DNA of 64,000 nt, taken from Solen grandis. Its lineage: Eukaryota > Mollusca > Bivalvia > Adapedonta > Solenidae. The DNA lies in the NCBI GenBank assembly GCA_021229015.1, contig CM037778.1, positions 11,876,956 through 11,940,955 of the forward strand, written 5' to 3'. A model generated the notes under the pieces. It did not search any database. It was not told the origin of the DNA and saw only the letters and a program-made list of their open reading frames with translations. This document shows, one piece after another, positions 10,668 through 21,937 of the stretch (the first letter of the stretch is position 1; each line of letters starts with the position of its first letter). The position numbers were made by a program, and so were the translations under genes.

Positions 10668-11152
10668 GATTGACTAAAATAATCAGTTTCAGAAGGGAGA
10701 TAACTGATGAATTAGAGATAAGCTCCCTTAGAAATTATTCATTGTTTTTGGGTTGTTTTTTTTCAGAGACATGCTACTTGTCCTGAAAATTTAAATGATA
10801 TTCATTTATTGTTTTGCTTTGTTAATGATAAAAGAGCAAGTCAAAGAATGTATTATTCTCTAAAATCAACCTCTCTGATATTGATTAAGACATAATGTTT
10901 TGTTTTTACCAGAAAAAAACATTATGAAATAGGTATTTCCCTAAAGAAAATTATGTGTGTATGAACAAAAAGACTGAGGTTCACTTGTGAAGGTATGATG
11001 TTTTCTTTTCCTTTATATATACTATATTGTTTAATTTTCATACAAAAGAATGCAGAGAAATAAAATAAATACATTGAGTATTTCAATTTGAAATATGCAT
11101 GAAGATCTTGAAAACATTTGATATTATAGGTCATAAAGAATATTTGATTGGA
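10668..11152. other. AT-rich DNA, no gene seen
   Basis: No further CPSF2 exon or repeat is recognised between the gap and the mobile element at 11153. Confidence 0.6.
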
Positions 11153-11522
11153 AGCAAGAGGGCTATGATGGCCCTAAGGTCTCTCATCTGGAGACCCTAG
11201 ACTTCAAGGTGAAGATTGGGCCCAAAATGTGACCTCTAGGGTGTTTACAAGATATTTCAAGGATTTGACCAGTGACCTAATTTTTGACCCCACATGACCC
11301 AGTTTGAGACTCATCCAAGCCATCATGCAGACAAACATTCTGGCCAATATTTTTCAACATTGGACCAAAATAAAAAGGCCTCTAGAGAGTTCAAACATAT
11401 TGTTGACACAACATGTTGCATGTAGGATGCCAAACAACGGATGAAGAGTGATCAGAAAAGCCCACCATGAGCATGTTGTGCTCAGTTATATAAAGCTTAT
11501 CCGAGTTAAAAAAAAAAAAAAA
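11153..11522 (+). mobile_element. ACAAGAG...TAAAAA-type element
   Basis: The left end reads AGCAAGAG, then a hairpin AGGGCTATGATGGCCCT, then CTCATCTGGAG. The body carries GTGACCTCTAGGGTGTTTAC and GACCTAATTTTTGACCCCAC, diagnostic of the subfamily also seen at 29012. The right end has GAGCATGTTGTGCTC and a run of A that ends directly beside the splice donor of the CPSF2 exon at 11529. Confidence 0.75.
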
Positions 11523-11528
11523 GTTTAC

Positions 11529-11617
11529 TTTTCTTTCTTTTTTGCATCTGCAGCCTCTTGTTTTTTCTTCATGTATTCTTCCAGCTCTGATCCTTCCAGT
11601 CTCATTCTCCTCCGTAC
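11529..11617 (-). CDS. CPSF2: CPSF2 (CPSF100) exon, 89 nt
   Basis: This exon follows in phase 0 from the exon at 16234-16401. On the minus strand an acceptor CTGACAG precedes the exon, and a donor AA|GTAAAC follows it at 11528-11523. Its 29 codons read VRRRMRLEGSELEEYMKKK and continue Gln/Glu/Ala/Lys-rich. The pattern R-R-x-LEG-x-ELEEY followed by a Lys/Glu-rich linker is the segment directly after the metallo-beta-lactamase/beta-CASP region in CPSF100. The last two bases belong to a split codon, so a further exon must exist, but none is visible to the left. Confidence 0.8.
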
Positions 11618-11629
11618 CTGTCAGGGATA

Positions 11630-12638
11630 AAAAGCAAGAGTGTTTGTTAGTGCAAAGTATGCCAATTCTGCAATTTCATGAATTCAAGGGCCATAACCTG
11701 TGAGTGTCTGGGGCATTCTGGCTGGTTACCAATCTTAGCCAAGATATTGTGCCCTTTCACATTGTGATCAAGTTTTGTAACAATTGGTTCATGTCTGTGA
11801 TAAACAACAATGCGATATGACACTCAACATTATAGCAAGCAAATATCATGTATCATCAATGTCTTGTGTCATTTTAAATTTGGTGTATTGCCCTCATAAA
11901 GCAACACAAAACACTCAATTCTGTAGTTAATATCCCAATTTGTATGTTAGATTTTTTTTTGGAAAGGACATACTCTGGAAATCAGAATGCTCATTTGAAA
12001 TCTGCTGAAAAATTTTACACAAATAAAATGTTAACACCTAGCTGTTACGCAGCTTATGTCTGTAAAAAAAATATTACCTTTTAGAAATAAAGATCTGCAA
12101 AAATTTACCAAAACATACAAATATACACAAGGAGTCAGCTAATTCTGTGAAATCAGATACAAAATTCCTTAAAGTCCTCAAGATTGAAAAACAAAATACA
12201 CAAATGAGAAATGAAATATTCATGATTGAGAAATACAGTTTATAGATGTGGCATTTTTCCTGTTACACTTATTTAATTGTTATAAGAGTCCGTATTAATA
12301 TCGTAAAATTTGTTAATGACTATTATATATAACCATGCATTATGTAATGATATCAGTAGAAATGTCAAACAGATATTCTGTGAAATAAATGCCAGACATT
12401 TCAAACCACATTCAGGGGGGAATACTTCCACAAAAAGAACACATAAGCAGTAAAAAAACCTTTATACACCACTTAATTTACAAACTATATTTTTCTACGA
12501 TAATTTTCCCACAGGAGGTTGTTTAAGTGTTTTTAATGACTAGATGCTTCAGTGCAAAAAGATTAAGGTTCATTTCTGTTGCTTCCTAACCTTTTCCTAA
12601 GTGCCACTGGAAATATCTGGACATATTTTTTCCCATTC

Positions 12639-12670
<32 letters not shown>

Positions 12671-13293
12671 GGCATACCACAATAACATCAATCTGTTCAA
12701 TACAAACTCATTTTTTACCTCTTTCATCTAAGCTGACATTTTAGATCAATACTTGAAATAATTTCTTTCCTAAAAAAGTACAATAATTATTAACAGCTGT
12801 TATTCAGATGAATGTAATTCTTGATAACAGACATTTTTTAAGACAAAATTGCTATGCAAAAAGTACATATACAGATGTTTAATTTTTCATTTTTTTTTTA
12901 TTTTCATAAAATCATCATATTAATGAACTAAGTAAGTAAAACATTAAAAAAAAATCTTGAAAATATTGAACTGAATCTGAAACCAATTTGCTTGCATACT
13001 TTTCATTCATGTATTTACACCTATTTTAGAAATTAGAAAAAAGGAAAGCTGTTACCTGCTTTTCACAATATTTACAAAAATATTTTGATAAATACAAGCA
13101 GTGCATGACTATTGAGTTTATGAATGACATAATTTGAAAGTAATATTTTGAAATTCTAATCTGTTATTCTGTATTTATATTCAGTTACATAAAAAAATTG
13201 CATTGCATTGATAAATGGTGACAACTGGCCTAAACTCAAGGCTAAATAAGTAGATAACAACATTTATATTCCAAATTTCAGCATAATCTTATA
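11630..13293. other. CPSF2 intron sequence, no gene
   Basis: AT-rich intron with a poly-T run at about 12642-12670. Nothing else is recognised. Confidence 0.65.
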
Positions 13294-13830
13294 ATAAGAG
13301 GGCCATTGAGGCCCTGGATCACTCACTTGAGTATAGAGTTACCCAAAGAACATTTGTACTAAAACATTTTGAAATCTGGCAAGTAGTTTAAAAGGATATG
13401 ATTTTTAAAGTTTTCATATATTTTTTCTTTCCATTGCCATGACAACCTGAGTTCTACATGGATCAAGTTAATTTTAGCAACTTTTGTGAAGGTTCACCCA
13501 AAGGTCATCCCTGTCAAATTTAATCAAATTCTGCATGTCCAGTAGTTTCAGAGGAGATGTCATGTAAAGTTTAAAACTATATACATTTAAGGCAAATTAG
13601 CCTTGCCCCTGGCAGCCATATTTTTTCATGGAACAGAATAATTTTAGCCATCTTGGTAGAAGTTATAAGTACCCAAGGAACATCTGTACTAAAACATTTT
13701 GAAATCTGGCCAGTAGTTTTGAAGAAAATGATTTTTAAAGTTTTCATTTTTTTCCCCCTATCTGTTGCCATGGCAACCAGAGTTCTACATGGATCAAGTT
13801 TATTTTAGCAACTTTTGTGAAAGGAAATAT
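13294..13830 (+). mobile_element. ACAAGAG-type element, right end missing
   Basis: Begins ATAAGAG, hairpin AGGGCCATTGAGGCCCT, then CACTCACTTGAG. The body carries tandem units with TACTAAAACATTTTGAAATC (twice) and TGCCATG-CAACC-GAGTTCTA (twice). It matches 35003-35685. The 3' hairpin and TAAAAA end are missing. Confidence 0.7.
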
Positions 13831-14010
13831 CAACAAATTGGTATATTTTTACTCAGCTGCAAAGATAAATAATTTAAGTAAAAAGTTAAACCCATTTGGA
13901 ATACAATTCTATTCTTTGGCATCCTAAACCAGTGTCCAATTTAAGCGCTTGAATCACACTCTCTCATGACTGACAAAACCTGTATAAATAGTCCACATGA
14001 CCAGAAAACT

Positions 14011-14165
14011 TTTTCATGTGAGGAAGCCTTCCAGCTGGCTTGCGGTAGGTCGGTGGTTCTACCCGGGTACCTCTATGAACTCGGGGTCTTCCTCCACCTG
14101 TAATTAGCTGGACGTCGCTATATGATTGAAATACTATCGCGCGATGGTAAACCCCAATACAACTA
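14011..14165 (+). mobile_element. SINE family A, 5'-truncated
   Basis: Matches the body of the full-length copy at 54952: TTTTCATGTGAGGAAGCCTT, CCAGCTGGCTTGCGGTAGGT, GGTTCTACCCGGGTACCTCT, CTTCCTCCACCTGTAATTAG and CTGGACGTCGCTA. The tRNA-like head is absent. It lies in the CPSF2 intron. Confidence 0.8.
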
Positions 14166-15170
14166 CAACCAGAAAACTAATAACAATCAACGTCTGCTAA
14201 TGTGACGAAAATACCAAATATGGTCAATCACAGATCTGTCCAATGCCCACGGTCATCTTCAGAAATGAGAGCCAGGGGATCTGTTTCAGCTTTGATTAAC
14301 ATAAAAGCCACATGATCACTAAGCGGTAACAATATTTAGGATAACCTTAATATGTCCTGGAGTCAACTGGGGTATCGTTCCCGTCAGAATGGACTGTTCT
14401 TTTTATGTCAGTTGCTTAGATTTTCATTTTCCGTAATGTAAAAGTTAGGAGAGAACCTTTTATTCTTGATAGCTCTAACCATTAAGCGATTTTAGTGAAT
14501 GGCTCCTGGGACTGGTCTGATATCGGAAAGACGGTGGTAGGGGGAGCAAAATTACGAAGGCTGATATATACCATCATAATGTGTCTGTTTTATAGAAGTA
14601 CACTACAAAAAGCTGGTGCGTTAAATAACTTTCATGCAATTAAAATAGGTATTAAATGTGGAAGAAAATAAATACTATTCTTATGCAAGCTTTCCACACT
14701 TGTGTAAACTTTTCATCTTATTTAAACTTTTCCTCATATAAGTTTTTCTCTTTTATGTAAACACTTTCCTTATGAAAACTTTTCAAGCAATAAAAACACC
14801 ATCCTCATGCCATTCCTAACCTTATCTCAGCTCTGTTGTTTCACCCTGCACTTTATCTTATTATAATTTTTATCAAATGGACATAAAAACAAATTTAAAC
14901 TAAAAGTAATAAGATGAAGGCAAATGCAATCAACAAATGAGTTTTGACACAAATTTTTCATAAGATAATATAATAAACAAGAATCATTACAGACAAAAAG
15001 TCTTGGTTACACATAGGCAGAGGTATATTCTACCATATAAAATGTAAAAGTAAATCTAGGAATAAAGAATAAATGTCAGCTGATCTAAAATAACTCTGGT
15101 GGCACAATGATAGATTTCAATATACAATGTCAGCATACATATAGCAACAAAACAAAAAATACATGTAACA

Positions 15171-15174
15171 ACAT

Positions 15175-15208
<34 letters not shown>

Positions 15209-15210
15209 AA
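15171..15210. repeat. CA microsatellite followed by poly-A
   Basis: An alternating CA tract runs directly into a long A tract ending at 15210. Confidence 0.95.
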
Positions 15211-15757
15211 TGCCTGTCAACCAACATTACATACCAAGGATATCACAAAAAAAGAGCATAAAATACTCTTATTTCCATTGTGGTCCTTGAAATATAGAAT
15301 TGTGTGACAAAGGAAGACTTAATATCACAGATTCAGGTTTGAAGGATCATGAAGAACACTTGTAACATTAGGTACTTTAAAGTATCTCAATGCATCAGGT
15401 TTTGCCAGACCACTTAACTGCTCACATTCACCAAACTAACAACCAGATGTATTTTGCTTGAAAACCTGGTTAACAATTGATATACCTATCATCTCAACAG
15501 AAGCCAGCCTTGCATTCAGTTAAGGTTAATGCTTTGAAGTAATAGCAACTGTCAGGGAATTGGTTCCCTTCTTGCATTCTATATTCCACGATGCAATTAA
15601 CGGACACAAATGTTAACATTTATAGCTACAGCCGATTGTTACCGGTACTTGAACACACTATAAATACTAGACATGGAGATAAATATAATCCATAATGGAT
15701 CACAAATGGAAGCTCCCTCCCAACCCATGGATATCAAGTTCATGCTGGAAACAAACT

Positions 15758-15963
15758 TTAACCCTTTCCCTCATACAGACTCATTTTGACGCCCTCAATA
15801 GGTATCACATAAAGCCTGATCTGCAGAAAACCACAGTTAAACCTTACCAAATTTAATTACAAAATTCCTCATTGATCAGCCTGTGAGTTACTCGCAGGCT
15901 GATCTGGTTTTATGCTGTTCGCATAGGTCTATTCATGGTGTCCTCTATGAGGGAAAGGGTTAA
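15758..15963. mobile_element. TTAA-flanked miniature element, family 1 (piggyBac-like), internally deleted
   Basis: Flanked by TTAA at 15758-15761 and 15960-15963. The ends are ACCCTTTCCCTCATA and TATGAGGGAAAGGGT, a terminal inverted repeat. CCCT ends with a TTAA target site are the mark of piggyBac-type elements. Relative to 39063-39304 it lacks the segment with the left arm of the long hairpin, keeping only the inner part around GATCAGCCTG. Confidence 0.85.
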
Positions 15964-16233
15964 GGTCTTAAAATTCAAAATTAAGGACTTGCATAAACCT
16001 CATTGTATGCTTTAGATAAATCTTAAGGCATAAAAAGGATGAACCTCAATTTTTTAACAACTTGATAAACACATTTTTATAATCAATATTGTCATTTCAA
16101 AATTCAAGGGTTTTTCAATACCTTTAAGTTAATTTTAATGCAAAATGTGATTTTCTGGGTTTTTTCAAGACAGACATAGACATCAAATTCAAGGGTTTAT
16201 CAAGGCATGTGTGAATCATATATATATACTTAC

Positions 16234-16401
16234 AGCCATTGTCACTGTCTTGTTCTCTGGGTGATCTATAAGCCATCCTGCAAGTGTTTTTGGCGATGTT
16301 CTATTGGTCAGGATAATGCTGTTTTTGGGATTTCCACACCAGGCCACAAATAGATCCCGGGAAAACCCACTTTGCAAGTCCGGTTCACTGCATAGTACAA
16401 C
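16234..16401 (-). CDS. CPSF2: CPSF2 (CPSF100) exon, 168 nt
   Basis: On the minus strand an acceptor TTTTCAG precedes and a donor GCT|GTAAGT follows. The 56 codons (phase 0 at both ends) begin [18 protein letters not shown] and include [12 protein letters not shown] and [11 protein letters not shown]. This matches a conserved segment around residues 330-390 of animal CPSF2, the catalytically inactive metallo-beta-lactamase/beta-CASP partner of CPSF73. In the nuclear pre-mRNA cleavage and polyadenylation complex it supports poly(A)-site cleavage and histone pre-mRNA processing. The next exon in order is 11529-11617, across an intron of about 4.6 kb. No exons for the N-terminal 330 or C-terminal residues were found in the window. 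Both splice sites and the frame are intact, so it reads as a live gene fragment rather than a processed pseudogene. Confidence 0.88.
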
Positions 16402-16489
16402 CTGAAAATACACAAACAGATTTTGAATTATAATACTTCTATGACCTTGACCTCCTGGTGTGCAAGCCTGAGCTAGGTAGAGGTGCACT

Positions 16490-16817
16490 AGACAATGCTA
16501 CATACCAAATATCTAAGCTCTAGCAGTTTTGTAGAAAAAGATTTTCTAAGTTTGCATTTTTAAAATCTTTTTTTAGCTCCTGTGACCTACTTTTTCAACC
16601 AATCAAAATAATTTGAACAATCTTGATAGAGGGCATCATAAGGATGATTCATGTGAAGTTTCATGTGAAGTTTGGTCAAAATCCATTCAGTGGTTTAGGA
16701 GGAGATGTTATTTAAAGGAAATTGTTGACGCCAGATGGACGCATGGATGACGGACGCCGGACAAAAGGTGATCACAAAAGCTCACCATGAGCACTTTGTG
16801 CTCAGATGAGTTAAAAA
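16490..16817 (+). mobile_element. ACAAGAG...TAAAAA-type element, 5'-truncated
   Basis: The body matches the 3' part of 50147-51400: CTACATACCAAATATCTAAG, TTAGCTCCTGTGACCTA, then GACGCATGGATGACGGACGC. The right end has CTCACCATGAGCACTTTGTG and a diverged GTTAAAAAG terminus. It lies just upstream (in gene terms) of the CPSF2 exon. Confidence 0.75.
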
Positions 16818-17872
16818 GAGGTATAATGGATTAATAAATGCATCATCATCCTAGGTCCAATACTAGAACTAGATCAGTATGGCATTTTATGTAGAAAATT
16901 TTATTATAACAAACATTATTGATCTGGTTTTTTTAACTTTCTTTATTTAATAATGGAAATATCAATGGGTAACTATCTGTCCTAAACTATAATAATAATC
17001 TTAACTAATTTTTTTTCCCTACCATTTTTTGTGCAATATGAGGATTTTTCCTAAATAACCAAATTATACAAATGAACAGGAAATATAAACAATCTAAGGA
17101 CATGATGACTGAAACATAAGCTCCATCCAGTTTAGATAAACTGTTAGAAATGTAAGGACGTCTTCATATGACTAGATAATTATAGTTCCAAGGGATAGAA
17201 AGCCATACAAATCTTAACTTCGGAGGTAACTCTTCTGAGACAGCCTAGTTAATGGAAGCTTTATAATAAACATACAGAACATAAAGTCCTGCTGTTTGAT
17301 GTATGTACATGTAAACTAAACTGTTTATAAACCGAGAATTCTTTTTTTTTATTGATTTCTGTACATGGATTTTATTTTAAAAGTGAGAAACATCACAAGA
17401 GGAGGAGTTTTTACAAGCAGCAAAACCTTGAATTAAAGTGTAATCTTTATATCACAATTGCAAAATGAAACCATATTCTGAAGTAAGCAAATTGTATATT
17501 TTTGCAGGGTTAATATTTTCATGTTCAATAACTTGAATTGCCTTTCACAATTAACATGATGCCAAAATGCCCTGAAATGAATATGCATATCGGTTTAAAC
17601 CATGAAAAGCTGTACAAACCTCTGACAAACAAATGCACGTGAATCTTGCTTTCAACAGTTACCTTACTTCAACAATCTCAGACAAATATTTGGGATGGTG
17701 TCAAGTTAATTCCTGTACAGGGCCATAAACATAACCAATTATAAAGTTACCAAAGGTTCTCCGACATCACCGAGGCATTCCTGGAAATGCCAGATATAAT
17801 TCTAAACCAGGTTTGCAGAAACAATTGTTAAAACTTGTAAAATATCAAATGGACCATTTATTCCTCAAGCTT
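16818..17872. other. AT-rich DNA, no gene seen
   Basis: No supported exon. A 30-nt open segment at about 17773-17802 on the minus strand has splice-like ends but no recognisable product. Confidence 0.55.
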
Positions 17873-18083
17873 TTAACCCTTAACCTGCTGAATTTCTCAA
17901 ATGGGCCTAGCCGGCATCTTTTTTGGAACTGTCCATTATCAATTTTAGGATAACAAGATGAAAACTTGTAGTTAGTCAGCCAACAGTAAAGAGCCAGGCC
18001 AGCCAGGTCCAATGTGCAGGCTGGCCTGGCTCTTTACTGGTGGCAAAGGTAAGCATTTATGGTTCCAGCAGGGTAAGAGTTAA
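17873..18083. mobile_element. TTAA-flanked miniature element, family 2, with 21-bp hairpin
   Basis: Flanked by TTAA at 17873-17876 and 18080-18083. The ends TTAACCCTTAACCTGCTGAA and (reverse complement of the right end) TTAACTCTTACCCTGCTGG form an imperfect inverted repeat. Inside, CAGTAAAGAGCCAGGCCAGC starts an arm (17984-18004) that is exactly complementary to 18019-18039 around a 14-nt loop. Termini and target site again suggest a piggyBac-type non-autonomous element, unrelated in body to family 1. Confidence 0.8.
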
Positions 18084-19775
18084 TTTGCTTAAGAAAAGGT
18101 GAAATGATCAAGTTAGTAGTTATCAATATTTTCAACAAGTTCTTCCAAAAGCAATGAATAAAAATAAAATATAATCATATAATCAGCGTTAACACATGTA
18201 AAAGTACAGTCAATCACTGAATGATAACCTCTCTATTTTTCAAAGTAAGCCAGCATGTCTAGATTTGATTCAAATTTTGAATCTTTTTTTTTTTTCTAGG
18301 AAAGATTAGTTTAACGAAATCATACTAGAATAGCTAGAGGATATTTTTCATATTTGTAAGATTGCATTTTACTTAAAATGTGGTTTATTATAAAATTTGT
18401 GACCATAAGCAAAATGATAAACAATATTTCAATAAAATCAACAAATATTCTCCCTACTCAAATGGAACTCATTTTGGGTACATACAAATGACCTTGAAAG
18501 CGCTGTTCGAACTTAGCAATCCTGCTTATTATAGTTGAAGGAGAACACAGGGGTCTGTATAAAGATCATTATTCCAAGCACAAAAGCACCCAGTAGAACC
18601 ACCGAGTTACTCAAGTCAGCTGGAAGACTTCCTGACATGAAAAATCAAAAGTTCTTCATTCAGCAGTAAGGGGTTTGCAAGAGTGAATGCAGGTAATTGA
18701 CAATGATCACTAAGCCACAGAGTCGCTCCTGTGACCCACTTTTAAATAAAGAGCTTATAATGCATGAACAGAAAAAACAAAAGAAGAAGACACAAAAATA
18801 CAGAAGAGTTCATCATACTTTTAGAATGTGCTTGAATCATTTTTTAATCCTGAAAAAAAACAAAAAAACAATAAAATAACACACCTTAAAACTTAAATTT
18901 TTTAGAGGCATTCAGATGCTTGTCAAATGGAAGGATTATATTCTCTGCTAATGGGTTGATAATAATACAGACAGATTTTATTCACACCTAAAATAAAATG
19001 AAAAATATTCTTTAAATTAAATTTTTGCATGACATTGTAGTAATTTTGCCATTTCTTTGAAGTTAAAATGCAATTTGAAATCCTGTTAAAAAGACATTTT
19101 GAGCAAGGGTGCTCTTTAATTTAAAAAAAGGCAAATGATTCATAGCTAAAAAACAATGAAAATCAAAACAAAGAAGATATAAATGAACATAAAACAACAA
19201 TCTTTTAATAATCAGTTTTGGCAGAGAAAATGGAAGAGGAAAAAAGTGTGACAAATAATGGGAGTGTGCTATAAAAGACCACAAATCTGAATCTTAATCT
19301 GAAGGATTTAAAAACAAATGAACCAGAAGCACCCATATGCAATAAAATTTCTTCTCAAAATTTTCAATGTCCTTGGGCCTTAATTTGAGAAGGGGATCGA
19401 GGGAAATGCAATAACCATTATTCACTTACATAACAAAAACTAGCATTTGCAAGCATTTAGAAAAATAAAAAATAAGAATTATCCCTTATTATGAAGCTGT
19501 CACTGGTATTAATTCTAAATGCTTAAGCATCAGAACAGGAATGCTAAAAATAAAACAACTCTTAAAGTTTCTGAGCATCACATTTCAATAGCAGTAAAAC
19601 TTTGATATGTATAGCAAATTCCAAGGGACCAGACAATAAACAAGTGGCATGCGTTCTACGCAACCGGTCGCTTACAGTCTGCTATGGAGTTGTCATAGGA
19701 TGTACCCCTTAAACTGTACATGGGTATACGTGAACATCGTGGTTTATGACACTGAGATAATTTCATAGTGGACTG
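18084..19775. other. AT-rich DNA, one SINE relic
   Basis: A degenerate minus-strand SINE family A piece lies at about 18588-18650 (GTAGAACCACCGAG and CAGCTGGAAGACTTCCTGAC). No gene is seen. Confidence 0.6.
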
Positions 19776-19778
19776 TAA

Positions 19779-19830
19779 TGCTAGGAGTCCACTTAGCCAG
19801 CGCCATTTGGTGCCAGTTTGCGTCAGTGCA
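19779..19830 (+). repeat. Harbinger left terminal inverted repeat
   Basis: Pairs with 23717-23768. It is identical in its first 20 bases apart from the last (GCC against GCT) and nearly identical on to about 50 bp. Confidence 0.95.
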
Positions 19831-19831
19831 A

Positions 19832-20300
19832 TTTGCTGTGGCACCTAGTGTCGTCGATTAGGTGCACAGTGGGGTGTAGTGGCTCAAACTGCCTCCCAAC
19901 TGGCTCGTGCTGGCTCATGGTGGCACCAAATTTGAATTTGGCAGCAAGAAAATTTCAAAACGTTTAAAATTTTCTTTGCGCCACTTGCATCAAAAATTCG
20001 GCGCCATTTGTCCACCAAGTGACTCCAAATAGCGCGAACATATCGCCCATTGGTACAAACAATCCGCCTATTGGAATCCACTGGAATGTAATGGCGCGCC
20101 AAGTTGTGCCGATGATATTTCTCGCCAAATGGCGCAACTTGGCGCCAAAGGGCACCTTGTTTGCTCCAATACTTGCCAAATAATTCCAACAGAGATGGAT
20201 AGTCCGCGCCGAAGCACACCAAATGTGTCATGGCGTGCGCCAAACAGCACCCTATGGGTGACTTCTTCACACCAAATGACACCTGGTTGGCCGACATTCA
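19832..20300. promoter_or_regulatory. Harbinger left subterminal repeats
   Basis: Words of the type TTGGCGCCA, ATGGCGC and GTGGCACCAA recur in both orientations, for example GGCGCCATTTG near 20000, GCGCGCC near 20093 and TTGGCGCCAAAG near 20139. Similar words recur at 23445-23715. This fits multiple binding sites for the transposon's own DNA-binding protein. The role is inferred. Confidence 0.6.
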
Positions 20301-20315
20301 GCGCAACTTGCCACC

Positions 20316-20322
20316 TATAAAA
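20316..20322 (+). promoter_or_regulatory. TATA box of the Harbinger MADF gene
   Basis: TATAAAA in the context CACCTATAAAAGCAGG lies 112 bp before the ATG at 20428. A transcription start about 30 bp downstream would fall at TTTCAGTCTTC. Confidence 0.65.
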
Positions 20323-20427
20323 GCAGGGCGGCATGATAACAGGACTTTCAGTCTTCAACCGGACAACATCTCAACAAAGTATTTTTTTAACAATTTCTGT
20401 AAGGTTTTAAGATAATTTTAAAAGAAG

Positions 20428-21552
20428 ATGCCCCCCCCCCCCAAAAGCAAGAAACGCTGTAACAAAGGGAAGAAGGACAAACCTGGAAAGTCTAAGAAGA
20501 AGAGCCCCCATAGCGAAGATGGTGACGAGGGCCTCAATGATGCAGACCTTTGTGTGGTGGCACAAGATGGTACAGATACCACTCCAAGAGATGCCACCCC
20601 TGTACAAGACATTCCACCTCAAGCCCATGAGAAAGACCAGCCCTCACCTGCATCACCCCCTTCCAGTCACCATGCCAGTGAGGATGAAGAGGATGTTGCA
20701 CAAGCATGTCCTGGTAAGAAATCATATAGGTCCATATTTACCTCTGCCTCCTATGTTAACCTTATGGACGTTTGTGGACTGTAATTGTATTGTGGTAGCA
20801 CTGTACTGTGTTAGCATTTGTTACGTTAAAACACTTAGTGGGAGCATTAGTAGTGTCTCTTTTTGATTGGTGCATCTTTTGCCACTGTCCTTTTGAAGGC
20901 AGAATTCCAATATTTACCCAATGTTTCTGTTGTACACAATACTTGCCAGTGTTAAGACTTTTTTATTAATTTTGTGTTTGTTTTATCAATTATTTTTTCG
21001 AAGAAGTTCCATATCAGTACAGTAAATTTCAATCTCGTTTATGGTTGGAGATGGGAGAAGTGTGAGGTTGGAGCTCTGTAAACTGGTTTAAACCCAAGTG
21101 GCTCCTGCCACTGACCGTTCCAAGACATTGATTCCATTTTTCATCATTAATTGTTTTTGTTATGTCCGTGGTCTTGGTAATTTGTTTTTGCTTATTTCTT
21201 ACAGCAGTGCCATTTAATTTATATTCATTTTGATATGAGTATTTGTTATCTATTTATAGATGGACATTCCTCTCCCTCGGAGAATGAGGAAGAACCAACA
21301 GGAGGAAGAGGCAGAGGGGCGTTTCTGGAGAGATGCTTAATGATGCTCAGGAGGAAGAAACAAAAGAATATTTGCTAAGGTGCCCGGGCCTCTATAACAA
21401 GCAGGATGCCATGTGGTGCAGACCTGACAAGAAAGATGAGGCATGGAAGAGCCTGGCCGATCAGCTGGAGCTTCCACAGTGTGCAGAGGTGGGACCGGTG
21501 GGAGTTCCTGATGCCGTTTATTCATGAAGTGAAAATTCGCTCTACACCATCT
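20428..21552 (+). pseudogene. Harbinger accessory gene: MADF/Myb-SANT-like DNA-binding protein
   Basis: Exon 1 (20428-20713) starts at ATG, includes a poly-C run, and encodes a Lys/Ser/Pro-rich, acidic disordered leader. The donor is CTG|GTAAGA. Exon 2 (21260-21552) follows an acceptor TTTATAG. It continues the acidic linker, then encodes a MADF-type segment (EEETKEYLLRCPGLYNKQDA, WKSLADQLELP, RWEFLMPFIHEVK) and ends at TCT|GTAAGT. In PIF/Harbinger transposons this protein binds the element ends and carries the transposase into the nucleus. The MADF segment is out of frame with the start of exon 2 (shift near 21325-21335), and a second shift lies near 21485-21495, so the copy is dead. Later exons are not found. 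Convergent with the transposase gene. Confidence 0.75.
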
Positions 21553-21937
21553 GTAAGTATTTAATGTTATGTCAAAACGCTGACTGACAAAACTATTGAC
21601 TTCATTTCTATTATGGGAACCAATTATACCCAATATTTTAAAAGTAAAGTTATATTCCGAATACAACATTGAATGTAAATGTAAATAGGATTGAACATGA
21701 AACCAATCATACTCTTCACACTTATTATTAACTCTTATATTTTTTCATCTACGGACAAAACTGTAAATAAACCTAAAAATGCGGTGTAAGCCTGACCAGC
21801 AGTTCATCAAACCTTGTGTAAATGTGTCCTCTCTAGCCTCGGCTACACAACGAGAAACATTGCATACTCGTACATACTAATGATAAAATGGTTGGTAACA
21901 TATCTGCATTCGCCGCCCAAATACGGGCCTACAGTAC

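Noticed and set aside
10502..10786. Frame running through the first gap
   Set aside because: It is open only because the 100 N have no stops. The same applies to frames at 60563-60888.
17773..17802. 30-nt CPSF2 microexon on the minus strand (ECLGDVGEPL)
   Set aside because: Splice-like ends exist, but the peptide does not match the CPSF2 segment expected before the exon at 16401.
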